Below are positions 22,776-30,840 of a DNA stretch of 42,915 nt, piece after piece. The translations under genes and the position numbers were made by a program. Source of the stretch: SIG565 sp045594065 (GTDB lineage: Bacteria > Bacillota > Clostridia > Oscillospirales > Acutalibacteraceae); the NCBI GenBank assembly GCA_045594065.1, contig JAZNXU010000008.1, positions 1 through 42,915 of the forward strand, written 5' to 3'. The notes beneath the pieces were generated by a model. That model worked only from the letters and a program-made list of their open reading frames with translations, ran no database searches and had not been told where the DNA came from. The stretch's first letter is position 1. Each line of letters opens with the position of its first letter.

Positions 22776-25065
22776 GAAAGAAGCAATTAAGAGTAATGAA
22801 AAAATGTTTGGGACAAGCCTTACGGATGTAGTGTTTTTGGTGCTAAAGCATCTCGGTGTAGCCCTTTGCGGATTTTTGGGAGCACGCGGAACGGTGCTTG
22901 AGATACTTGCGCCCTTTGGGCTTAGTGTTGCGGGCGGTGTTGGCACGGTATTTTCGCCGATGGCGGCTCTAGGCGCGGCGGTAGGTTACATAGGTGGCGA
23001 ATCCGGCTTTAGGTATGTTGCTTCGGCTTTAGCTGTAGCGGCAATAAAACTACTGCTGGGCAGTACCTTTAAATCGGAATTAAAACCGATGTTTTCGGCA
23101 TTTGCAGTGGCGCTTGTAACGGTATCTACGGGAATTGTAACGGTAAAGCAGGAAACTATGAGCATTGTGTTTGCCGTTACCGAAACGCTGCTTGCGGCGG
23201 CGGGCGCGTACTTTATTGCCTTTGCCTTTATAGCGCTTGGAAAGGATAGTAAGCGCTATACCTCCTTAGAACTCAGCTCCTTTTTAATAGCGCTTGCCTG
23301 TGTCTTTTCAGGACTTTTTACGCTTAAAGCATTTGATATTTCAGTCGGCAGATTATTAGCCAGCACACTTATACTGTTTGCCGCGCGTTACGGTGGCACA
23401 GGTCTCTCAACCGTTTGCGGCACTGCATTCGGCTTTTCGGCGGTGCTTTCGGGGGAGAGCGCCGAAATATTGTTGTTATTCTCTTTTGGGGGATTACTTG
23501 CAGGCGTTTTTTCGGCACTTAATAAATATGCCATAATTTCTAGTTTTTTACTTTCGGTATTTGTGTCGGTGGCGCTTATAGGAACGGTTGAAGCCATTAT
23601 GTTTATTGTTGAAGCCGCGCTGGGCGCCGTTGTTTTCGTACTTATCCCTAAGAATGTGGGTGCCCGTGTCGGGGCATATTTGAGCCCGATATCCACAGTA
23701 GCCCGTGAGGGACCCAAAAAAGCGGTTACTATGCGACTTAATTCTGCCGCCGATGCACTCTCGGATGTCTCTAAAACCGTTGAGCAGATAGCCTCACAGC
23801 TAGCGCGCATCAACGCACCCGATTTCAGCTTTGTGCTATCTGCAATTGAGAACGATGCCTGCAAGGGCTGTGCGCTCAGGGTCCACTGTTGGGAAACCAA
23901 AAAAGCCGACACGCTCTCTGCCGTGCTTGAAATGACCAAGGCAGTGAAAAACCGAGAAAATACACCTGAAATTTTTGCTCCTGAGGAGTTTCGCGGGCGA
24001 TGTAGTCGTGCGGCGGCTGTTGGCAAGGCAGTGACGGCGCGGTATTCAGATTATGCCGCGAGAATTTCGGCTGAAAACCGTATTGATGAGGTTAGAAGTG
24101 TTGTTTCTGACCAGTTCAGTGGAATTTCGGATATGCTCAAGGACCTGTCCGCATCTATTGAGGAGGAGCAGGTGTATGATAATGCGACGGCGCTATCGGT
24201 TGCAAATGCTCTTAAAGGGGCAGACCTTCGCGTTGTCGATGTCAATTGCAAGATTGATAAAGAGGGCAGAATGACGGTTGAGGCGCGAATTAAAAATACC
24301 GAAACGCCTATAAACCGAATGAATATTATGAATGCGATATCTGTTTGCTGTGACCGCGATTTTGACAGACCTTGTGTTGATACTGTTGGGGATTATTCTG
24401 TAGTCACTCTAAGTGAGCGGGCGGTGTTTTCGGTTGATATTGGTGTTAATCAGGTGGTCTGCAAGGGCAAAAATATGAGTGGCGACAGTTATAACTATTT
24501 TTATGACGGCAGGGGCAAATTTGTCAGCGTTCTTGCCGACGGTATGGGCACTGGCGGCAGAGCCGCGGTTGACGGCGCAATGGCTTCGGGGCTTATTTCC
24601 CGATTGCTTAAAGCCGGCTTCGGGTACGACTGTTCGCTGAGAATTTTAAATTCCTCAATGCTTTTCAAGTCTACCGATGAATCGCTCTCCACCGTTGATA
24701 TTGCGGTGATAGATTTGTTTACCGGTAAAACCGACCTTTTAAAGGCGGGTGCTGCCCCCACGGTTGTTCGTCGTTCGGGCCGTACGGGCAAGGCAGAAAG
24801 CCGTTCGTTGCCTGTTGGAATTTTGCGTGAAATCGGCTTTGATAAAGCCACAATCCGCCTTAAAAAAGGTGATATATTGCTTATGATGTCGGATGGCGCG
24901 GCAGGCGATAATTATGACTGGATTTGTGAGGAATTAGCCGCTTGGGGTGACGGTACAGCTCAGCAATTAGCCGAGCATATAAGCGCTCAGGCCCGTCGCC
25001 GCCGCGAGGGCTTTCACGAGGATGATATAACGGTACTCGCCGTTATTATGAATAAGGCGTTTTAA
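22774..25065 (+). CDS. spoIIE: Stage II sporulation protein E, PP2C phosphatase
   Basis: A 763-residue membrane phosphatase that dephosphorylates SpoIIAA to activate sigma-F in the forespore and takes part in polar septation. The N-terminal third is a multi-helix membrane region (about residues 20-310, with LAPFGLSVAGGVGTVFSPMA), a helical regulatory linker follows (with the Cys pair DACKGCALRVHCWETKK), and the last 200 residues form the PP2C domain: MSGDSYNYFY, LADGMGTGGRA, MMSDGA and HEDDITVL. The frame is open from a TTG at 22705, but that codon is the promoter -35 box; TTG 22774, 8 nt after GGCGG, is downstream of the likely transcription start and is chosen (ATG 22801 is a weaker choice). 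It converges on sigK with a 7-bp gap. Confidence 0.92.
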   Translation: MKEAIKSNEKMFGTSLTDVVFLVLKHLGVALCGFLGARGTVLEILAPFGLSVAGGVGTVFSPMAALGAAVGYIGGESGFRYVASALAVAAIKLLLGSTFKSELKPMFSAFAVALVTVSTGIVTVKQETMSIVFAVTETLLAAAGAYFIAFAFIALGKDSKRYTSLELSSFLIALACVFSGLFTLKAFDISVGRLLASTLILFAARYGGTGLSTVCGTAFGFSAVLSGESAEILLLFSFGGLLAGVFSALNKYAIISSFLLSVFVSVALIGTVEAIMFIVEAALGAVVFVLIPKNVGARVGAYLSPISTVAREGPKKAVTMRLNSAADALSDVSKTVEQIASQLARINAPDFSFVLSAIENDACKGCALRVHCWETKKADTLSAVLEMTKAVKNRENTPEIFAPEEFRGRCSRAAAVGKAVTARYSDYAARISAENRIDEVRSVVSDQFSGISDMLKDLSASIEEEQVYDNATALSVANALKGADLRVVDVNCKIDKEGRMTVEARIKNTETPINRMNIMNAISVCCDRDFDRPCVDTVGDYSVVTLSERAVFSVDIGVNQVVCKGKNMSGDSYNYFYDGRGKFVSVLADGMGTGGRAAVDGAMASGLISRLLKAGFGYDCSLRILNSSMLFKSTDESLSTVDIAVIDLFTGKTDLLKAGAAPTVVRRSGRTGKAESRSLPVGILREIGFDKATIRLKKGDILLMMSDGAAGDNYDWICEELAAWGDGTAQQLAEHISAQARRRREGFHEDDITVLAVIMNKAF

Positions 25066-25072
25066 ACCAAGG

Positions 25073-25753
25073 CTATTCTATTAATAGTCTTAATTTACCT
25101 AGTGCCGCTTTTTCAATTCGCGAAACATAGCTTCTGGAAATACTAAGCCTTGCTGCAATTTGGGATTGCGTAAGCTCAGGCGCACCGCCTATGCCGTAAC
25201 GGTAGCATATTATGGTTTTTTCTCTATCGTCAAGGGCATCGTTGATAACGGTTTTAAGCTTTTGCAGCTGTAGCTTTACGGCAATATCGTCGGCAATGTC
25301 GGTATCGTCCGATATAATATCGATAAGTGAAAGGGTGTTGCCGTCTTTATCGGTGTCAATCGGGTCGGATATATAAACATCTTGTGCCGTCTTTTTAAGT
25401 GAGCGAAAGTACATTAAAATTTCGTTATCAATACAGCGTGAGGCGTAGGTTGCAAGGCGAATACCCTTATTTGCCTTAAAGGTTGAAATTGCCTTTATAA
25501 GACCTATTGTGCCAATTGAAATTAAATCCTCGGGATTTTCAGCGGTGTAATATTTTTTAACTATGTGTGCTACAAGCCGTAGATTATGTTCTATAAGCTT
25601 ATCTCGGGCAGCGGTATTTCCATCGCGCATTCTATTTAGAAGCTCTGCTTCTTCAGCCGCTTTAAGCGGTGGCGGAAAAGTACCGTTAGGTGATACATGA
25701 AGAGCCAAATAAAAAAGGTTTGTTGCAATTTTTGCAATTAAATTCCAAAGCAT
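25073..25753 (-). CDS. sigK: Sporulation sigma factor SigK
   Basis: A 226-residue mother-cell sigma factor for late sporulation. Residues 1-20 (MLWNLIAKIATNLFYLALHV) form the hydrophobic pro-sequence that membrane cleavage removes. Region 2 is HNLRLVAHIVKKYY, ISIGTIGLIKAISTFKANKG and RCIDNEILMYFRSLKK, with the SigK/SigE-type DPIDTDKDGN following; region 4 is RYGIGGAPELTQSQIAARLSISRSYVSRIE. The gene is whole, with no skin-type insertion. SigE is the closest alternative, but pro-sequence and linker fit SigK. The ribosome site GAGGGGGA lies in the 3' arm of the hairpin that ends uppP, 9 nt before ATG. No intrinsic terminator is visible at its 3' end. Confidence 0.9.
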   Translation of the reverse strand: MLWNLIAKIATNLFYLALHVSPNGTFPPPLKAAEEAELLNRMRDGNTAARDKLIEHNLRLVAHIVKKYYTAENPEDLISIGTIGLIKAISTFKANKGIRLATYASRCIDNEILMYFRSLKKTAQDVYISDPIDTDKDGNTLSLIDIISDDTDIADDIAVKLQLQKLKTVINDALDDREKTIICYRYGIGGAPELTQSQIAARLSISRSYVSRIEKAALGKLRLLIE

Positions 25754-25794
25754 AAAAAATATCCCCCTCGGTCTAATTTATGACCGAGGGGGAT
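25754..25794 (-). terminator. uppP terminator overlapping the sigK ribosome site
   Basis: On the minus strand CCCCCTCGGTC pairs perfectly with GACCGAGGGGG around an 8-nt loop (11 bp, extended by AT pairs), followed by a run of six T (25754-25759). It ends uppP. Its 3' arm is also the Shine-Dalgarno sequence of sigK, and the T-run abuts the sigK ATG. Confidence 0.85.
25775..25782 (-). promoter_or_regulatory. Possible sigma-E-type -10 element for sigK
   Basis: On the minus strand CATAAATT in the hairpin loop matches 6 of 8 positions of the sigma-E -10 consensus CATACAMT. The -35 region is poor: GGATATA is the nearest candidate but lies 17 bp away instead of 13-15. sigK is sigma-E dependent in Bacillus, so a promoter is expected about here. 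Confidence 0.3.
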
Positions 25795-25807
25795 TGTCTT
25801 ATATCCG

Positions 25808-26659
25808 TTATTTAAAGGCGAAATAAAGCAAAACCAAAATACCGAGTGCAATTCGGTAATAGCCAAAGGTTTTAAAGCTGTTGCGGCGGATAAAGGAGAG
25901 CAGGAATTTAATAACAATTATCGATACGATAAAGGATACTACCATACCTGCTGCAAGAATTACAAACTCCAACCCCGCGAGTGCGGCACCTGATATAAAG
26001 TATTTAAGCAGCTTTAAAGCCGAGGCGCCGAACATTACGGGAACGGCAAGGTAAAAACTGAATTCTGCCGCCGCTGTACGGGAAAGTCCCAACAGCATTG
26101 CGCCGAGTATTGTAGAGCCCGAGCGCGAGGTGCCTGGTATCATAGAAAGCACCTGAAAAAGACCGATAAATACGGCGGTTTTATAAGAAATCTGTCCGAT
26201 TGTATGTACCTTGTATTCCTTGCTCTTATTAAATACCTCTATAAGAATAAATGCAATACCGTAAACAATAAGCATAATTGCCACAACGGTAGAGTTAAAG
26301 AAAAGCTCGTTGATTTTATCGTCAAACAAAAGTCCGATAACCGCAGCGGGCAGGGAGGCTATTATCACCCTAATCCAAAGCTGGAGGGAATTTTTCTTAA
26401 TTCCAACCTTGCCAACAAGCCGTTTTATGCTGTTGCTTTCCCTTGTGGAAAAGGGCCAAAGTTTGTTCCAAAACAGTACAACAACCGCCATTATGGCTCC
26501 AAGCTGAATTACAACCTCGAACATTTCCATAAAGGCTTCGGTTACATTAAGCTTTAAAAATTCATTAGCTAAAATAAGGTGTCCCGTACTGCTTATTGGT
26601 AACCACTCGGTAATGCCCTCAATAATGCCCAAAAGCATTGCTTTTAAAATATCTAACAT
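25808..26659 (-). CDS. uppP: Undecaprenyl-diphosphate phosphatase
   Basis: A 283-residue membrane enzyme that converts undecaprenyl diphosphate to the monophosphate, recycling the lipid carrier of wall polymers; also called BacA because it affects bacitracin resistance. The catalytic motifs are EGITEWLPISSTGHLIL near the N-terminus and PGTSRSGSTI in the middle (near residue 173). There are seven or eight hydrophobic helices and the length is normal. GGAG lies about 8 nt before ATG. The MITE-like element ends 24 bp upstream of its start, so any promoter must lie in or beyond that element. Confidence 0.95.
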   Translation of the reverse strand: MLDILKAMLLGIIEGITEWLPISSTGHLILANEFLKLNVTEAFMEMFEVVIQLGAIMAVVVLFWNKLWPFSTRESNSIKRLVGKVGIKKNSLQLWIRVIIASLPAAVIGLLFDDKINELFFNSTVVAIMLIVYGIAFILIEVFNKSKEYKVHTIGQISYKTAVFIGLFQVLSMIPGTSRSGSTILGAMLLGLSRTAAAEFSFYLAVPVMFGASALKLLKYFISGAALAGLEFVILAAGMVVSFIVSIIVIKFLLSFIRRNSFKTFGYYRIALGILVLLYFAFK

Positions 26660-26682
26660 AAAAAAGACTCCATTCAGTAATT

Positions 26683-26978
26683 AGGCTCCCCAAGCCAAAT
26701 CATTCAAATCCGAATCAGATTTTGGGATAAAGATTTTACGCTCTGACTTCGTTAAAATACTCGTTAATCCGTTAGGATTAACTGCGTTTTTGCCTCGCAC
26801 ACCGCAAAATCCTTTAATCACAAAATTCCGCGACCTAAAAAGAGCGATTTTATGTGTGGATTTTGGTGAAGCGAAGCATATAAGGCTGTCGCCTATGTGC
26901 GACAATGAGCCGAAAGACGCCTTAAAACCGCCTTTTTAGGCTGGTTCGGGTTTGAATGATTTGGCTAAGGGGGAGCCT
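26683..26978. mobile_element. MITE-like element, 296 bp, with about 33-bp terminal inverted repeats
   Basis: The left end (26683-26714) begins AGGCTCCCC and continues AGCCAAATCATTCAAA; the right end (26945-26978), read inversely, begins AGGCTCCCCCTT and continues with the same 16 bases. Ends differ only by a small indel and one base. The inside holds more pairing segments but no transposase; a 74-codon frame on the minus strand mostly spans the repeat itself and is not believed to be a gene. No clear target duplication is visible. It fills the gap between glgA and uppP. Confidence 0.65.
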
Positions 26979-27013
26979 GATTATTTTAACACATTATTCT
27001 TTGTTTGTAAACA

Positions 27014-28429
27014 TTAAAGAATACTCTTATAAAGTCTTATATATTCATTTGCCGATTTGCCCCAGCTGTTATCACAGTTCATTGCGCGCTTTGTAAGAAC
27101 TGCCCAGCCCTCACTATCCTGATAGCCTGCAAGGGCACGCCAAACCGAGGCGAGCATATCGTGGGCATTAAACAGCTTAAAGGTAAAGCCGTTACCCTCG
27201 CCGTCGCCACTGTCCTTAATTGTATCGTTAAGACCGCCTGTTTCACGCACTATCGGAATGGTGCCGTAACGCAGTGCCACCATTTGCGCAAGACCGCAGG
27301 GCTCGCTTTGTGAGGGCATTAAGAAAATATCGGCGCCCGCATAAATTTTGTGTGCAAGTGCGGGTATGAAGCCCTTGCGGAACGCAACCTTTTCGGGGTA
27401 GCGCTCTGCCATTTCGTGGAAGAAGGTTTCAAATTCCCAATCGCCCGAGCCCAAAATAACAAACTGAACATCGGCGCTTAAAATCTCTTCGAAAACCCTT
27501 GTTACAAGGTCAAAGCCCTTGTGCTTTACAAGTCGAGATACAATACCTATAACGGGGGTGCGAGCGTTTTCGGGAAGTCCCAATTCCTTTTGCAACTCTG
27601 CTTTATTAACAGCTTTGCCGCTCATATCTTCGCTATTAAAGGGCGCATAAATCATCGGGTCGGTTTCAGGGTTGTAAACATCGGTATCAATGCCGTTGAT
27701 AATACCTGATAATTTGTGCTGCATTGTATTTAAAATCCCGTCAAGTCCGTACGAAAAATAGGGATTGAGTATTTCGTAGGAATAGGTGGGGGATACTGTA
27801 GTCAGCCTATCACAGGTAACGAAAGCGCCTTTCATAAGGTTAACACAGTCGGAATAATCAATAATGTTTTCACATTCAGGCGGAAGACCTAAAACATCAC
27901 CTGTAAGTTCGTGACCGTACTTACCTTGATACTGAATGTTGTGAATGGTGAATACCGTTTTCATATCACGGAAAAATTCATTATCGCGGTAGAATACATT
28001 AAGATATACAGGCACCATAGCGGTCTGCCAATCGTTGCAGTGTATAATATCGGGTTTAAAGCCGATAGCGGGCAACACTTCAAGCACCGCACGCGAGAAA
28101 AACGCAAAGCGCTCGGCATCGTCATAATGACCGTAAAGACCCTCTCTGCCAAAATAATATTGGTTATCGATAAAATAATAGATAACACCGTTTTCGTGAG
28201 CTTCAAAAATACCGCAGTATTGGCGGCGCCACGAAACAGGCACCGTAATGCTTGTGATAAAGGTCATTTTTGCGCGCATTTCTTCGCTTATTGTGGCATA
28301 GAGCGGTAGTATAATGCGGCAACCTACAAGCCTTTTACGGAGTGCCTTTGGGAGAGCTCCCGCAACATCGGCAAGTCCGCCCGACATTGCAAACGGGTAG
28401 GCTTCACTTGTGGCATATAAAACTTTCAT
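27014..28429 (-). CDS. glgA: Glycogen synthase
   Basis: A 471-residue GT5 enzyme that adds glucose from ADP-glucose to glycogen. The N-terminus MKVLYATSEAYPF with GGLADVAGALPKAL is the donor-binding loop, HCNDWQTAMVPVYL follows, and the C-terminal half has SRLVKHKGFDL, ILGSGDWEFE and PSQSEPCGLAQMVALRYGTIPIVRETGGL, with the catalytic Glu in the EPCG motif. The Lys of the usual KTGG or KVGG motif is replaced (AMSGG). AAAGGAG precedes ATG. It is the last gene of glgB-glgC-glgD-glgA. Confidence 0.95.
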   Translation of the reverse strand: MKVLYATSEAYPFAMSGGLADVAGALPKALRKRLVGCRIILPLYATISEEMRAKMTFITSITVPVSWRRQYCGIFEAHENGVIYYFIDNQYYFGREGLYGHYDDAERFAFFSRAVLEVLPAIGFKPDIIHCNDWQTAMVPVYLNVFYRDNEFFRDMKTVFTIHNIQYQGKYGHELTGDVLGLPPECENIIDYSDCVNLMKGAFVTCDRLTTVSPTYSYEILNPYFSYGLDGILNTMQHKLSGIINGIDTDVYNPETDPMIYAPFNSEDMSGKAVNKAELQKELGLPENARTPVIGIVSRLVKHKGFDLVTRVFEEILSADVQFVILGSGDWEFETFFHEMAERYPEKVAFRKGFIPALAHKIYAGADIFLMPSQSEPCGLAQMVALRYGTIPIVRETGGLNDTIKDSGDGEGNGFTFKLFNAHDMLASVWRALAGYQDSEGWAVLTKRAMNCDNSWGKSANEYIRLYKSIL

Positions 28430-28440
28430 AAATTTCTCCT

Positions 28441-29556
28441 TTAAATAATCTTTTCTTTTCCTACATAAATGTAGTTGCTCGGAGTGCCGATAAGGGTCAT
28501 ACCGTCTGAAATAACGGCGGCCTTATCAATAATAACATTCTGTAATTTACAGCCGTCACCTATTTTTGCACCCTGCATTACAATACAGTCGGAAACCTCA
28601 GTGTCCTTGCCGACTTTCACACCGCGGAACACAACGCTGTTTTGAACACTGCCGTCTATAACACAGCCGCCTGCAATAAGGCAGTTGTCGGCTGCAGAGT
28701 TAACCCCGTAGCGTGTAGGCATATCGTCGCGCGTTTTGGTGTAAACAGGGCGCTCGGTGCTGAACAGCATTTTGCGGGTTTCGCGGTTCAGCAGGCTCAT
28801 ACTGATTTCAGCGTAACGCTCTTTACTGTAGATAATTTCGGCAAATTCCTTGATTTCATATGCGCGAACGGTAATTTCCCCTAAAGTGGGCATAAACATT
28901 TCCTTTGTAAGCTCGGAAACGTTATATTTTGAAGCTATGCTTATTATAGAAATGAGCAGTTCGCGTTTTACTACGAAAATATCAAGGCCGTAATCGCATT
29001 CGGAATCATTTTTTAGAGTGTCAATGCCTTTAACATTACCGTCGGGATCGATGTTGAGTACCATAGTACCGCGGTTTACAGCCGGCATAAAGCCGTGTTT
29101 ATAGGCGATGGTAATTCCCGCACCGCTTTCTTTGTGGGCGGAAATCAGCTTATCAATATTTATATTGCTTACAACATCGCTGTCGCACATTACAACATAT
29201 TCCTCGTTGCTTCTTTTAAGGAAGGTCATAACGCCTGCAAGCGCATCGATTCTGCTGTTAAAGAAGCCAGCCTTATCGGTAGAGAAAGGCGGAAGCATAA
29301 ACAGACCGCCGTTTTTACGGTCGAGGTCCCAAGAAATTCCGCTGCCTAAATGGTCGAGAAGTGAGCTGTAGTTACTCTTTGTAATAACGCCAACCTTGCT
29401 TATACCTGCATTTACAAGACCCGAGAGTGAAAAATCTATAAGGCGGTATCTGCCGCCGAACGGAATAGATGCCATAGACCTTTTTTCGGTAAACTGAGGT
29501 ATCAGCTCATCGTGAGAGTTGGCGAAAATAATTCCTAAAACATTATTTTTAATCAT
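28441..29556 (-). CDS. glgD: Glucose-1-phosphate adenylyltransferase subunit GlgD
   Basis: A 371-residue homologue of GlgC found in Firmicutes. It has a diverged N-terminal nucleotidyltransferase domain (PFGGRYRLIDFSLSGLVNAGI, MCDSDVVSNINIDKLI) and a C-terminal left-handed beta-helix (NCLIAGGCVIDG, VFRGVKVGKDTEV). The glycine-rich LAGGxGSRL loop and the FEEKP glucose-1-phosphate site of GlgC are absent, so it probably has a regulatory role in a GlgC-GlgD complex. It overlaps glgC by ATGA, which suggests production in equal amounts. Confidence 0.93.
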   Translation of the reverse strand: MIKNNVLGIIFANSHDELIPQFTEKRSMASIPFGGRYRLIDFSLSGLVNAGISKVGVITKSNYSSLLDHLGSGISWDLDRKNGGLFMLPPFSTDKAGFFNSRIDALAGVMTFLKRSNEEYVVMCDSDVVSNINIDKLISAHKESGAGITIAYKHGFMPAVNRGTMVLNIDPDGNVKGIDTLKNDSECDYGLDIFVVKRELLISIISIASKYNVSELTKEMFMPTLGEITVRAYEIKEFAEIIYSKERYAEISMSLLNRETRKMLFSTERPVYTKTRDDMPTRYGVNSAADNCLIAGGCVIDGSVQNSVVFRGVKVGKDTEVSDCIVMQGAKIGDGCKLQNVIIDKAAVISDGMTLIGTPSNYIYVGKEKII

Positions 29557-30770
29557 ATTTGCTCACCCGCCTTTACATTCTTTTCAATCATTTGCTTAGC
29601 GCCGATAACAGCGCCCTTGCCAACGGTTAGGTTATCGCCTATAACCGTAATGCCCCATTCATCAACATTCTTGCATTCCTCGGGGCTCTTGCCTATAACG
29701 GCATCTTCTTCAATTACGGCATTTTCTGCCACAATTGCATAGCGCACCTTTGCACCGCTTTTAATAACCGCGCCCGGCATTACGAGCGAATATTCCACTG
29801 TGGCACCTTGTTCTACCGTTACATTCTCAAACAAAATTGAGAAATCAAGCTTTCCTGAAATGTCGCAACCGTCGGTAATAAGAGAGTTTTCAACCTTAGC
29901 GGAAGCATTGATATAATGCGGCGGCAGGGCATGCGAGCGAGAGTATATTTTCCAATTACGGTCGGATAGGTTGAGGTTGATTTTTGGGTTTAATAAATCT
30001 AAATTTGCATCCCACAGCGATTCAACAGTACCAACATCTTTCCAATAATCGTCAAAGCGGTAAACAATCATCTTTTCACCGGCAGCCAGCATAGCAGGGA
30101 TAACATCCTTGCCGAAGTCGTTGGAGGAATCTTCCTTTTGTTCATCGGCAGTAAGATAAGTACGCAGTTTATCCCATTTAAAAACATAAATACCCATTGA
30201 GGCGAGCGTGCTCTTCGGCTTTTTTGGTTTTTCCTCAAATTCATAAATAACACCGTTCTCATCGGCGTTCATAATACCGAAACGGCTAGCCTCTTCTAAC
30301 GATACATTAAGCACCGCAATAGTAGCGTCGGCATTTTCTTTCTCGTGAAGCTCTATCATTTTCGAGTAATCCATTTTATAAATGTGGTCACCAGAAAGAA
30401 CGAGAACATACTCAGGGTCGTAGCGCTCAATAAAGTGCATATTCTGGTAAATGGCATTGGCTGTACCCTTATACCAATCTCCGCCCTTGCTCTTTTGGTA
30501 GGGCGGCAGAACATGAACACCGCCCGATAAGCGGTCTAAATCCCAAGGCTTGCCCGAGCCTATATAGTCGTTAAGCTCAAGGGGCTGATATTGTGTGAGA
30601 ACTCCTACAGTATCAATGCCCGAGTTTATACAGTTCGATAGCGGAAAATCGATAATTCGGTATTTGCCGCCGTAGGGAACTGCCGGCTTGGCGATTTTTT
30701 TGGTTAGTACACCTAACCTGCTGCCTTGACCGCCTGCAAGCAGCATTGCAACGCATTTAGTCTTTTTCAA
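29553..30770 (-). CDS. glgC: Glucose-1-phosphate adenylyltransferase
   Basis: A 405-residue enzyme that makes ADP-glucose from ATP and glucose 1-phosphate, the committed step of glycogen synthesis. Motifs are MLLAGGQGSRLGVLT, PAVPYGGKYRIIDFPLSNC, the catalytic LSGDHIYKMDY and the sugar-phosphate site EFEEKPKKPKS; a beta-helix follows. The frame extends to GTG 30779, but that codon overlaps the AGGAG site; TTG 30770, 8 nt after it, gives the usual start MKKTKCVAMLLAGG. Confidence 0.95.
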   Translation of the reverse strand: MKKTKCVAMLLAGGQGSRLGVLTKKIAKPAVPYGGKYRIIDFPLSNCINSGIDTVGVLTQYQPLELNDYIGSGKPWDLDRLSGGVHVLPPYQKSKGGDWYKGTANAIYQNMHFIERYDPEYVLVLSGDHIYKMDYSKMIELHEKENADATIAVLNVSLEEASRFGIMNADENGVIYEFEEKPKKPKSTLASMGIYVFKWDKLRTYLTADEQKEDSSNDFGKDVIPAMLAAGEKMIVYRFDDYWKDVGTVESLWDANLDLLNPKINLNLSDRNWKIYSRSHALPPHYINASAKVENSLITDGCDISGKLDFSILFENVTVEQGATVEYSLVMPGAVIKSGAKVRYAIVAENAVIEEDAVIGKSPEECKNVDEWGITVIGDNLTVGKGAVIGAKQMIEKNVKAGEQI

Positions 30771-30840
30771 AATAATCACTCCTGTATTTTCGGCGTGGCA
30801 GAGACTCTGTCGCGCTGTTTTGCATATTAATTAAATATAT

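Noticed and set aside
25073..25753. A skin-type element interrupting sigK
   Set aside because: The gene is one complete 226-codon frame with pro-sequence, region 2 and region 4 in order.
26681..26905. A 74-codon minus-strand frame inside the MITE-like element
   Set aside because: It begins and ends within the repeat, has no ribosome site, and is explained by the element itself. Similar frames would recur wherever the element is copied.
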